A DNA stretch of 64,000 nt from Lactarius indigo (lineage: Eukaryota; Basidiomycota; Agaricomycetes; Russulales; Russulaceae). The notes beneath the pieces are model-generated. The model did not search any database. It was not told the DNA's origin and saw only the letters and a list, made by a program, of their open reading frames with translations. Numbering within the stretch: position 1 is the stretch's first letter; the number at the start of each line of letters is the position of its first letter. Shown piece by piece: positions 35,476 through 45,474 of this stretch. Made by a program: the position numbers and the translations under genes. The DNA is taken from contig JAFKAC010000001.1 in NCBI GenBank assembly GCA_025766275.1, positions 3,782,001 through 3,846,000 of the forward strand. The letters run 5' to 3'.

Positions 35476-36691
35476 TGTTTCAAAAGAGCTGCGGAAAACC
35501 AAAAAAAAAAAAAAAAGGTTTTCACCCTGGTTGCCCCGACCCCGTGGGCGTGTCCCTCCCCTCAAATGCAAGTAGCTCCACCTCCCTAGCGCAGTGCAGA
35601 ACACGGGGGGAACACCTCGCTGACGACGCGGCGGTCCTCGGTGCCCATGAGGAGCAAGACGGGCGAGCGCAGGTTGCGTGAGTGCATGGTGGGCGGAGAG
35701 GAAACGTGACTTCCCCCGGTGATCAACTACTTCCACGGGTTGCGCTCCCCTTCAACCTTCAAGGTCACCACAAGTGGTCTACGGAGGCCTTTACATCGTC
35801 AACGTCTCGAGTACAGTACCACATCGTTCGACCGACTTTTGCACATAGAAATCTCCAAATCCGTTTGGTCCTGTATAATCAGGCACGTTCAGGATGGACT
35901 GTATTTCACGTTAACTTCGATTCGAAGATGGGGAAGGAAGGGGGGAGATGCGGTACGTTCGTCCTTGTAACGCATACGCAGCGAGAGCGGGTGCGAAGAC
36001 CGTAGGGACATAGACATGTGGATCCACCGAACTGAAAGTCATCGAGTCAACAGCTGCGATTTGTGCCACTTTGGCTCGATCAGAATCGCCTCAACCCGAT
36101 ATCGTTCGGGTATAGCCAGGACCTTTAGCTTAGCCCGCGGAGAGCACTCTCCACTCTCCACTATAGATGGCCGCGTCAGTAGTCTTAACGATATTGGGCT
36201 GCTCACGGCGACAACTAAATGGGAGCATCCCAATGACCTGCCAGGTAACCCTGGGCCGCCTACCGTGCCCCCGAGGCTCGAGCCTGCCGAACACCAGCTC
36301 GCTCGGCACAGTCGGCGCGCTCCGCAACGCGAGGTCCCCACTTTGACCACCTGTCGCGAGGGGGAACCAGTTCCACTTGTCGTCGCCGGACTCAGCGGGT
36401 GTGAGGCGCCCCAAGCTCTCGGGCTGCTCCAGGTAGACGAAGATGACTTCCTATCTGGGGCGCTGGCTCGTTCGCGACCCGTGCGGATGAATGGGCATGC
36501 CAGCAGCTGTCCGCGTTAGCCCCGAAAAGCCGCCCATGGAGCCGTCCCGTATCTTGAGTGTCCATGGGCCTTAGCTAATGTGGCACGTGGCAGTGTATTC
36601 GGAATTACCAAGACTGTCAAACGGAAGTTGAGCAAGGTAGCATAAAAGCGAAAAAACTGCAACCACCATCCGCAGGCGCCAGACCACAGTG
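33527..36691. other. Intergenic, 3.2 kb
   Basis: The first 1.95 kb belong to the segmental duplication and hold no gene. A 16-base A run lies at 35501-35516, just past the duplication edge. From 35520 to 36690 there are open frames on both strands, the longest (36016-36519) of 167 codons, but none resembles a known protein. The last 150 bases should be the promoter of the chimeric gene. Confidence 0.45.
35501..35516. repeat. Poly(A) run at the edge of the duplication
   Basis: Sixteen consecutive A, about 25 bases beyond the last position that aligns with the other duplicate (41328). The partner locus lacks it. Confidence 0.8.
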
Positions 36692-39459
36692 ATGAATACA
36701 GAGACCATCCTGGAGTCTTCAAGTTCAATCAAATCACTGCAAAAAGAACGTTCGTCTTGGCGCTCATGGTTCTCTGACCTCGGGTCTGATAGATCTGATG
36801 CTCTACCATCCGACACCCAGTCCCGGCACGCGTCCCAGAGCGAGATACTGGGAAGTGCACGTTCATCACTCCAGTCGTTCTACACTGCGAATACATCTCT
36901 TTCGCAATCATCAACAACCCAAACAATGTACAGAAATTCCACGGCGTCCTCGAACCTGTCATTTCCTTACACAGTGAGATCAATAAACTCATACAAGAGC
37001 CGTAAGAATGTCTTGTATCCACGCCGTGCGCATCCGCCACCGGTCACGGTCACGGTGTCGCCGGAATTCGTTGTTTCATCCGACGTACGTTTTCTTCATT
37101 TCATCCCCCCTACCAAATACATTAACCAAATCTCTGCATACACATAGCTGATCTGGGATGTCCGGTACCTTTGCGCAACCTTGTTACCGCAAGCGGAGAC
37201 CCGGCTAGTACCGGCAGCAACGGTTCTCCTCCGGTGTTTGCCAGTGGGACCCCAGGGAGATCTTTCGCAGGGACCACCTAACATGAACGACGACACCCTC
37301 CGTTGCTCTGAGTCCTTTCTCGTTTTAACTCGTGAAGTTTTTCTCAGAGACGCTGCCGGCGCTGAAGAGCTAGAAGGGCCCTGCGAGCTCCTACACGAGT
37401 AAGCATTGACTTATAGTACATAGATGGTTACTGATCATCGTAATGCGATGTGTGAACAGAACTTTCAGAGATATCCTTTTCAAGTCAGGGGCTTTCGTTC
37501 CTCGGCCCACTTCGAACTTTAATGCAATAGATCTACGAGCATCGCTCGCAGAGGCTGAGGACTTTGAGCGGGTCATCCGTGTGCTCCGTGCTCTTTGTTC
37601 AGTAATGGATGCTTTCGAGGTACTCTTGCTGTTTGTGAGTAATGGACAACCGTTCATGTAATACAGGGAGCGCTGAACGCGGCCAAACTTCCGGCTGCCA
37701 GTGACGAAGCTCTTCGAGAACGTCAGCGCCAGTTCTTACCAACGTTATCGATATCCGAAATGACAATGGGCCAATATCGCAAGGAATTGGGCCAGAAACT
37801 TTTTCGGACGCAGGCACGATTTGAGCGAATTCCCAGGAAATCTGACGGACTTCCTCACCTTTCAGCGAGCGGAATATCGATAATGCGCCCATATTCGGTA
37901 GCTACCCAGGCTGTTTCCACAATTGAGGAGGATTCAGAGGCCAAATTCCAACAAGGTCGACCTCGATGTCACTCGCGGGGACACTGGAGATGGTTCTCGG
38001 TATGGGGCACGCGGTCCCATGGCCAATGCACGTGGGCTTGTGACAAGGGACACGCTCGAGGCTTCCAATGAGGATGCCACCCCGTAAGCCTCCCTCCGTT
38101 TCATCTCTGCCAATCTTCACACTTCATAGTAGCAACCCCCGAAACTCCCAGGCACTGTCTCGTCCATTAAGAACACCCTCCGCACAAACCCCGCTACCTT
38201 CCGCAACCTTCAAGACGCAGGAATTCTATGCTGTAGTCCTCCATGATTTCATTGCCGAACGTCCGGACGAGCTCGATGCCAAGGCGGGCGACCCCATCTT
38301 GGTTGTTGCACAGTCAACCCGCGAGTGGTTCGTTGGAAAGCCTATTGGTCGTCTGGGTACCCCAGGCCTCATTCCCGTCTCGTTCGTTGAGGTCCGTGAT
38401 CCTGCCAGCGGCAAGCCTATACCCGACGTAGGCGCTCTCATGGACAACGGTACTCTTCCCCGCGTCGAGGACTGGAAGAAGCAGTTACTCAGCTATAGGT
38501 CGAATAGCATCGCTCTCGGCGTATTCGAGGATCCATTGCAGACTCCTGTGGTTATCAATAAGCCACCAAGCCCACTTCCCGATGGTGTCCTTCTAGTCAG
38601 CGAGCACAGTTTCCTTCCATTACGAAATGGATGAATATTGGTTCCTGCCTGCACGCACTCTATCAGCCGTCCGATCCCTCCGGTTCATCTACTCTTCCAC
38701 CAGCGAGAGACCTCGTCCTATTACCGTGCTTACAACGACTTCTTTGATTTCCAAGTCGCTCTCCTTGAAACATTCCCACGCGAAGGGGGACGAGAGCGAA
38801 ACGACCTAAGAGTGATCCCTTTCATGCCTGGCCCGAGTGACCATGTCGAACGATAGCACTCTCATTGGAACGATTAACGGGGCTCGACGATTACTTGCGC
38901 CGCCTTTGCCGCCTTAACCGCACGACTGCGCGCTACATTCTCGAGCACCATCTGACGCGGGAGTTCTTTGCGCTAAAACCGGGCGATATTGAAAACGACA
39001 CAGACCCACAGTACGATCGGATGGCAGAAATTGGCTGGTACGATCCTTCAGATGAACCGGAGCCCGTGTCTATGAATGATCTTCCATCACTGGTCGATGA
39101 CGTAGTCGAGAAGTTCCAGAAGACCAGCATAAGGTCGAACGGCGCCTGGGAGCAGTCGGGGTGCAAACGGGAATGCAGGGGCACCTGCGACCTCGGCAGG
39201 GCGATCGGCATACAGGCGTTCATTAAGATCAAGGTCTTCGACAGGATCCAAGACGACCTGAATTGCCATTCGTGTGCACCCGCGCGTGACGTACGAGCAG
39301 CTGCTCGACAAGATACAGCAGCGGCTGGGCGTACAGGTCGCGCGACTGTCGTACCGTGAGAGTGGCGAGGACGGCGAGAATTATGTGCCATTGCAGCAAG
39401 ACGACGACCTGCTACGGTGGATCGGGAGCACGGACAAGCGCGTCCTCTATGCTGACTGA
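36692..39459 (+). CDS. Chimeric Bem1-like paralogue with unrelated N-terminal part
   Basis: The first ~400 residues (exons 36692-37081, 37147-37401, about 37460-37617, from about 37668) match nothing I recognise. They include a Ser-rich start (ETILESSSSIKSLQKERSSW), LIWDVRYLCATLLPQAETRL and FERVIRVLRALCSVMDAFEV. Near 37945 the sequence passes into a copy of Bem1 at FQQG in the middle of SH3-1. That SH3 is degraded: its FFY and Trp are lost. The intron at the same place as in Bem1 is kept (about 38085-38132). SH3-2 (YAVVLHDFIAERPDELDAKA), the PX region and PB1 follow, but the Ser-rich linker is shortened by about 300 bases. Single extra bases near 37958, 38597, 38645, 38729, 38852 and 39262 break the frame, yet the protein on each side is well conserved. 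Either a working fusion read with insertion errors, or a recent pseudogene. Confidence 0.6.
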
Positions 39460-41330
39460 GATCTTTTGGTTTTCCTTTCTCTCACTCCGGGCTCTATCTA
39501 CTCCTCATATGATCTCTATTTTACTCTCCCCGTTTGTATCGACTTTGATTGTTCTACGTGCGGTCCTCTCTCCCAGACATTTAACCTTTTCGTTCGCCTT
39601 GGCCATATTTTTACCTTTTTATTTGACACCGCCCTCATCTTTGCTTCCTGTGCGCTGCCCCCCTTTACCCCTTCTCCGTGCGTACTATCAATCTATACCC
39701 CCACAACCGCATTATAATCTATCTGTTGTAAGTGCTGGTATGGTGTGGGAGCACAGCACCCAGCAGGGGCTACGCTAGGAGCATGTGATCAGTGGACGAC
39801 GAAATCTATAATTATTGGATGTAGTGGTAGCTACAGTAGTGACACAATAGACTGACCGATGTGCTGGTTGATGGCGTTGTAAGAGATAGTCTTGTGCTAG
39901 GCTCAAAACTGACCCTCACAGGGCTCACCCCCTGATATCCGTTCTCCTCGATACTTCCTAAAAGGCTTCGAACTCGTCTTTGACTCGCCACAACGTAGTA
40001 ATCGAATAGAACAGAGGACTATATACTAGCAATCGATCATTCAGCAATATTTAGTCATTGGAGTGTTATCGGCCACGTTGGCCGTGGGACCGATACAGTG
40101 GAAGGTGTGTGGTGCGCGCAGTTCCAAGTTCCAAACTTCAATCAGCACTGACTTGTTGTCATTTCCCAACCAATTAGAGAAATTGAAAGTTGTAGGTATC
40201 GTCTGTAGCGGTCTGTCTGGCCTGACCGCGGTCTCGGGTCCCTCTTAGTTGCGGGGAGTGGCAGCTCCGAATATTTCCGAGGCGGTTGTTGTAGAGACCA
40301 TCAGGGTACAGTCTGATTACAGTTCGAGGAAACCAAAGTCGCGGGTTCGAATTTCAAAATTCTGCGAAAACGAGTGAGTACTGTTTCCACTTTGGGCCCT
40401 TGTTTGTTTTTTGGGCCTGAGTTCTATACTGCCAATGATGGCCCAATGCCAAACAGTGGCAGGGAATTTTCTAAATTTCCAATAAAGGGGGATATTTATT
40501 GGATCGAGTACAAAAGCCATCGAACATGGACCGAGTAGGCTCAGTTTCAGTTTCATTTCCACCTTCATACAAACCTCCTTATCAGGCTTCATAGTATACC
40601 TAATTGTAGTGTTACTATGCACTGACAAGACAGTCGACAGACACCGTCACTGAGATCTGACCGGCGCTGTGAGTAGGGTTTCCAAGACGCCAAATGTGGG
40701 GCCGTTGTCATGTCTGAGGTCCGGACAGTGTCCAGCTCGAGCGCCAATGCAAGTAGGGCTTTGCTCTGATAACTGACAGAATGGAGTTACCAACAGCGGC
40801 GTTCGCAGACAAAGGTTCGCTTGTCGACGATAAATATAAGACTCGACCAACGTTCCATATTAGGCCATGGGATCACAGACTTCGGCCCGTAAGCATGAAG
40901 GCGAGACAGTGGGTGTCCTTTTTTCTTCTTCCATATCGAGTAGGGGAAAACGGAAGATGGGCGTGAGCTTTCCGCAACATCAGAACACCACAGCAAGTCA
41001 TTCACTGAGAAGTGATACAAGAAACAGCCCTGGGGCGATTGCGAGGACACTAGGCGCGAGCATACGGTTCTTCGGGTTCAGTGTAAGGCGCACGAATAGC
41101 GTGCAACAGTCGACCCTGAAATTCTCATGGTCAGAACACCACAGGAGTGACCTAAAAGCCCAAGTCATCGCAGAAAAGATGGGGTAGACTTTGTGATTTT
41201 CGTAGACACACCGCACCTGGGGCAAATGGCTTGTTTCGCGAGCACTCCAGGTCAGGCGAGACCTGCCCTGCGGGAGTCCTAACTCCAACTCTTTCTCCAA
41301 CTTGAAGTGGTGCATCGGCGATTACGGCCC
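38130..41330 (+). repeat. Segmental duplication, copy side
   Basis: Partner of 31840-35475. It lacks about 300 bases of the Bem1 linker (relative to about 32920-33215) and carries an extra segment of roughly 160 bases at about 39820-39985 that interrupts the noncoding match between the attattggatgt block and the tagtaatcgaatag block. Otherwise it is collinear. Confidence 0.85.
39820..39985. mobile_element. About 160-bp insertion within the duplicated flank
   Basis: This segment is present in the copy but absent between the matching words at about 33917 of the original. It encodes nothing. Whether it is an inserted element in the copy or a deletion in the original cannot be told; no clear terminal repeats were recognised. 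Confidence 0.35.
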
Positions 41331-41942
41331 GACGATAGCATGCCCTATGGGAAGGCGTGTCGTCAGGCCAGCCCGAGATTGCTCCGTTCAGCGACCTCGA
41401 AGACTGAATCTTGTCATATGCGATGAGGCACAATCGCGGACCCTCTGCACAACATAACAGGGACCTTTCTGGCCATCCCTTTATTGTAGTCTGAGCTGCG
41501 AAACGCTGCCTCGGGCCAAGCCTCGGGCTCCTTGTCGGGCTCCGGTAACGCCGCAGCTTACTGGAATGGAATGAATGAATGCACCCGTGTCGTGTCACGA
41601 CGTCCGCGTTCCGGCCGCTTCGGGGTTGGGAACGCACCTGTCATTCATCATAGTTCGCCTGCTTGTCGGCTGAGGACTTCACAAGCACAAACCTCGGCAC
41701 CAACGGCGAGACGCCACGACGGTTATTGACGGACCGGGTCCCTGCCGGTCCACATTCGACCAACATTCCTTGCTAACATTCCTTGCATTCAACTCACATT
41801 TGTGTGTCTGGTCCTGGTACCTTACCCTCCATTCGTGGGTCTTGGGATTCGTGTTTCTGTCTTCCTGCCCTGCCCTGTCCATGCAATTTTGAGGGAACCA
41901 TGATTACTCTCGTCGTGGAGTGGGTGGCAATGGTATGCTAAG

Positions 41943-41972
41943 TGACGTCACTGCAAGTGCGCCTACACTTGC
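41943..41972. promoter_or_regulatory. CRE-like TGACGTCA plus inverted repeat
   Basis: TGACGTCA at 41943-41950 is a perfect bZIP (ATF/CREB) site. Directly after it, gcaagtg and cacttgc at 41953-41959 and 41966-41972 form a 7-base inverted repeat with a 6-base spacer. It lies about 390-415 bases before the Crinkler start codon, so a stress-responsive promoter is plausible. Confidence 0.45.
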
Positions 41973-42081
41973 GACGCATACACGCAATCACAAGCACGAC
42001 AATAACAAGACGACAGCAATCACGAGCCGACAGCCGACATCATCTGCGAGTGTGTTGGATTCCAAGGACCCTTCAACCGTA

Positions 42082-42087
42082 TATAAA
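42082..42087 (+). promoter_or_regulatory. TATA box of the Crinkler gene
   Basis: TATAAA in the context accgtatataaaccccc, followed by a long pyrimidine-rich stretch. It is 271 bases before the ATG, implying a leader of about 200 or more bases. Confidence 0.5.
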
Positions 42088-42357
42088 CCCCCAGTTTCCG
42101 CTGCTTGATCGTTCATCAGTTTCTTCCCCACCTTTTCCCCCTCTCTTACGACTCATACCCAGGATCTCTCTCGTCTGTTTTCCCCTCAATAACCACGCTT
42201 GGTTCCTGTTTCTGTTCCCGTTCGACTTGGGTGTTGCCCGATTAAGACATCAGGCTTCTAGCTACACGATAACTGCAGCAGCACTTTTACGATTTACGAT
42301 CCAGCTGGTTGATCCATCTAACCCTCAAAAGACCACCCTTCACCCCTCGAACTTGAA

Positions 42358-44393
42358 ATGACCGAAACGAATAAACTTTGTTGTCTTGTTGAACATAATC
42401 CGCGCCCTTTCTCAGTCTCCATTTCACCTACCAGAACCATCAATGACCTGAAGGAACTGATCTCTCGTGAGGGGGTCGAGGCGCTCTCGAAATTTCCACC
42501 TGCAGATTTCGTTCTCACAAAGGTGCGCTGTATCAGGAACATCATATGAACATTGAATTAATCGTTGTCCTTGCCCGCTTGTTACATATTGCAGGTTGAC
42601 GTTGATATTGAAGCCAGTAAAAGTGATATCTTTGCTGGAAAATTTAAGCCCAATGACAATGGTATGGGCATTAGATCGCTCGATGACCCAAGGGAAGCAA
42701 TTTCCGAAATATGGCCAACAAAACCTCTCAATGGTCATGTCCATGTTTTCATCGGTCTACCAAGTGAGTCGAGAGTTTAGGTCTATTCACTGGCAAGTGA
42801 CATTCATTTCGTTAGCGACTGGCTTTGGCAAGCAATCCCATGCCATCGACGACCTTGATTCTGTCCAGGATTCCAAACGCACCAAACCGGTACCTCCTCA
42901 GATAGGCGAGACGCAGAGCTATAAGTCTTTGCAACAACAACCAACTGAAAAGATCTTGGATGACCGTCCTGGGCCAGATCCTGTCCCCCCTGTTTCTCTT
43001 CTGTACGATGGCTTTGGTTACTTCATGGACGCCGTCAGAGTTCGCGAAGGCGTATCTGACGTGAGTACGAAACGGCGTGACCTGGAACTGGCTGTCGATT
43101 CATTTGCGGATGAAATGACTGATTTCTACCCCAACGATGGCAGCAGAAGTTTTAGGGGCCTAAATGCCTTGAACAATATTTTGGCCCTCGGTGACGATGA
43201 AAAGTTGAGGGCTGTCGACATCAATGCCGTTCCACCCGGACAATAATTACGACAGACCATACGATGCGGCACCGTGCCTTGGTTGGTTCAAAAACGAGTT
43301 CGTTGACATCGCCTCATCGCCTGTGGCCGACCTTGCTGCATACGCAACACGTTCGCGTGGTCAATTGATGGAACATTTCAAACGGGTGGATAGCAGTTGG
43401 AGGACACCATTCCTTGGGCTGACTGTTATTGGTAAGTCGAGTATCTGGTCTTTAGATGTGTTTGACACGATATACATTCTACTAGGTCCATATGTTACGT
43501 TCTATGCCATCATTTTTCTTCAACAATGGCGCATTGTTAGTCTCACCCCTACATTGTCGTGCGTCGCATCTGCATGCGAAGGTGATGACCGAAAGGCTCT
43601 TTATGCTGCCTTCACTGGTGCATTGGCCCTATTACATCGCATAGATGAAGATACGGCACGCCTCATCAGCACACCGCCCACGATCCAACATGCGGACCCT
43701 ATTTTGCCATACATTTCAGCGTTGCCCAAACATCGCTTTCCTGATGAGAAGGTCCAATTCCGGATTCTTAGGTCCCATCCCGACAATCGCCTCCTGTACA
43801 TTGCCGAAACTTTGGAAAAAAGACAACTCGTCGTGAAGTTTACGCGTTCGTACTCGATTGAATTGCATGCATTTTGTGCCGAACATGGGTTTGCGCCAGG
43901 CCTTGTCGGCTTTGGGAAAATCCCAGGAGGTTGGTCTGTTGTTGCCATGGAGTACATGTCGTCTGTGCACCCCTCCCAATCGCCTAACCTTTCCCGTCTT
44001 TGCGACAAGTGGATAGACGAGTTGCAGGAGCTCGTGCAATCCTTTCACGACAAAGACATGGTTCATGGAGACCTACGCGAGTCAAATATCCTTTGCGAAG
44101 GAGAAAATGTGATGCTAATCGACTTTGACTGGGGTGGCAAGGTTGGGGAGGCGGCTTATCCGTTTGTGCGGCTCACTTCCGAGTTGAGAAACGGACGAGA
44201 TAGCACCGACCTGAAGATTACAAAAGATGACGACAGGCGGGTCCTACACAATACACTCGAACAACTTAAAAAGGAAAAGGGTTGTAGCCTACACGTGATA
44301 TCCGAGTCTCACTTGTACTTTCCGCCTTCGATTAATTTGTCTTGTGCGAAAGAAAGAGAAACAGCAGGTACTTCAATGGATCGATTTTTGTGA
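42358..44393 (+). CDS. Crinkler-type protein: Ub-like header, nuclease-like region, kinase
   Basis: Residues 1-~110 (two exons) resemble the ubiquitin-like header of Crinkler effectors: LCCLVEHNPRPFSVSISPTR, INDLKELISREGVEALSKFP and a VDVDIEASK strand. A polar linker follows. The middle domain contains WFKNEFVDIASSPVADLAAY, then TPFLGLTVIGPYVTFYAIIF, which fits the restriction-endonuclease-like (E..KNE) modules reported in this class. The C-terminal domain is kinase-like: RLLYIAETLEKRQLVVKFTR with the putative ATP-binding Lys, WSVVAMEYMSS hinge, catalytic loop MVHGDLRESNIL (HGD...N) and metal-binding DFDWGG. In fungi such proteins are thought to act in the nucleus or in conflict between organisms; the role here is inference. 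Introns lie near 42522-42595, 42764-42817 and possibly 43432-43485. One extra base near 43226 shifts the frame between header/linker and middle domain. Decayed fragments lie at 45.3 and 49.3 kb. Confidence 0.75.
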
Positions 44394-45240
44394 GCCTGAT
44401 GGGAATTGTTTGTTTAGCCGGTTCTACATCGACGCGTCTGGCGGTTACGATGGAGCTCGTTGATGGACGGGCTCTTAAACTCATGGGTCAACTAACAAAG
44501 ACCTTCTCCTTGACGTCTTCACGATCTCTCTGCTTCATCTTAGAACGCGTATGGGCGTACGGCACCCCGTATAGCGTCTTCCGAGTCTCCGGGCTGTCGT
44601 TTGCAAGTACATCTTCTCCATGTCAGCTACTCTGTGGGGCTCACTCTTGCCACAATGGCTCGAGGAAATGCAGGCCAAACAGGAGCCGGTTTTGTATTAT
44701 AGCAGGTGACATTCCCGTGACTCTTGCAGCGCTGTTCTTGTTAGCCTTGAAGGACTTTGCAGGGCAACAATATTCTCCGAGTCTCCGGGTCGTTTTCCCT
44801 CGACCCCCCGGATACTCACTGCCCTCTCCAAAGCGGCCTTCTCTCCTCACTCAGGTCCTCTCGAAGCTCTCATTCAGCCCCACACTTGGTCTTGACCTGC
44901 ATCTTGGGCTCCAAAGCCTCGGTATCGGGCTCTGAGGTTTCGGCTGCCTCACAACTCCCCTCCGTGTTCGTCAACGTAAAGAAGCCATCTCTGGCTCTAC
45001 ACTTACGGCGTGCTCGCTCGACGTCGCGCCGACACATAGACATGAGCAACATCTTATCAAGTCTTCCGGCTCGCCCATCATCGAGACCATCCTTTTGACT
45101 GGTTGAGCGCGGGGTAGACTCGTGACCGATCTACGCGTGAGCACCTGCGTCTGGATCTTCAGGCTAGCGCCACGGCTAGGCAGACTTCATCCCAACAATC
45201 TGCGCACCATCAACTTCCTCGTCCAGTCCAAAACCCGTCT
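44394..45240. other. Downstream of the Crinkler gene, no recognised gene
   Basis: An open frame runs 44342-44935 on the plus strand, overlapping the Crinkler end, but it shows no recognisable domain and its codon pattern is not convincing. Nothing else was identified. Confidence 0.35.
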
Positions 45241-45474
45241 CCTTTGATGTCTAGCCAGGCGCTGTTGCGTTCTCCCAAAGCCCTGATGATCTTCTTCACA
45301 ACTGTGACACTTACTCCTACGATGTCCACCGTCGAACCACGTGGGCGCGAGCCTGAGAGCTCTGTCTTGAATTACCAAATGCTACGAGGTAGCACTGGGC
45401 CGAATATTACGAAAGGTGATGATGGGTGGGTTCTACAGAATACGCCCGAAGAGCTTGAAAATAATAGCACGTGA
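45241..45474 (+). pseudogene. Decayed tail of a Crinkler kinase domain
   Basis: The short frame contains ITKGDDGWVLQNTPEELE, which lines up with ITKDDDRRVLHNTLEQLK at the end of the kinase at 44.2 kb. The preceding part is scrambled and the catalytic loop is missing. It is a relic of a second copy. Confidence 0.6.

Larger units (their letters stand above)
41331..42357. other. Intergenic and promoter of the Crinkler gene
   Basis: About 1 kb with no gene. It holds a CRE-like palindrome and an adjacent inverted repeat (41943-41972), a TATA box at 42082, and CT-rich leader sequence up to the start codon. Confidence 0.45.

Noticed and set aside
36016..36519. 167-codon plus-strand frame before the chimeric gene
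   Set aside because: The opposite strand is also open here and neither translation shows a domain; too weak to call.
40335..40370. GGTTCGAATTT resembles a tRNA B box
   Set aside because: The duplicate at 34375 has ggtttaaattt instead, and no cloverleaf or A box could be built around it.
44342..44935. 197-codon frame overlapping the Crinkler end
   Set aside because: Overlaps the kinase tail in another frame and shows no family resemblance.
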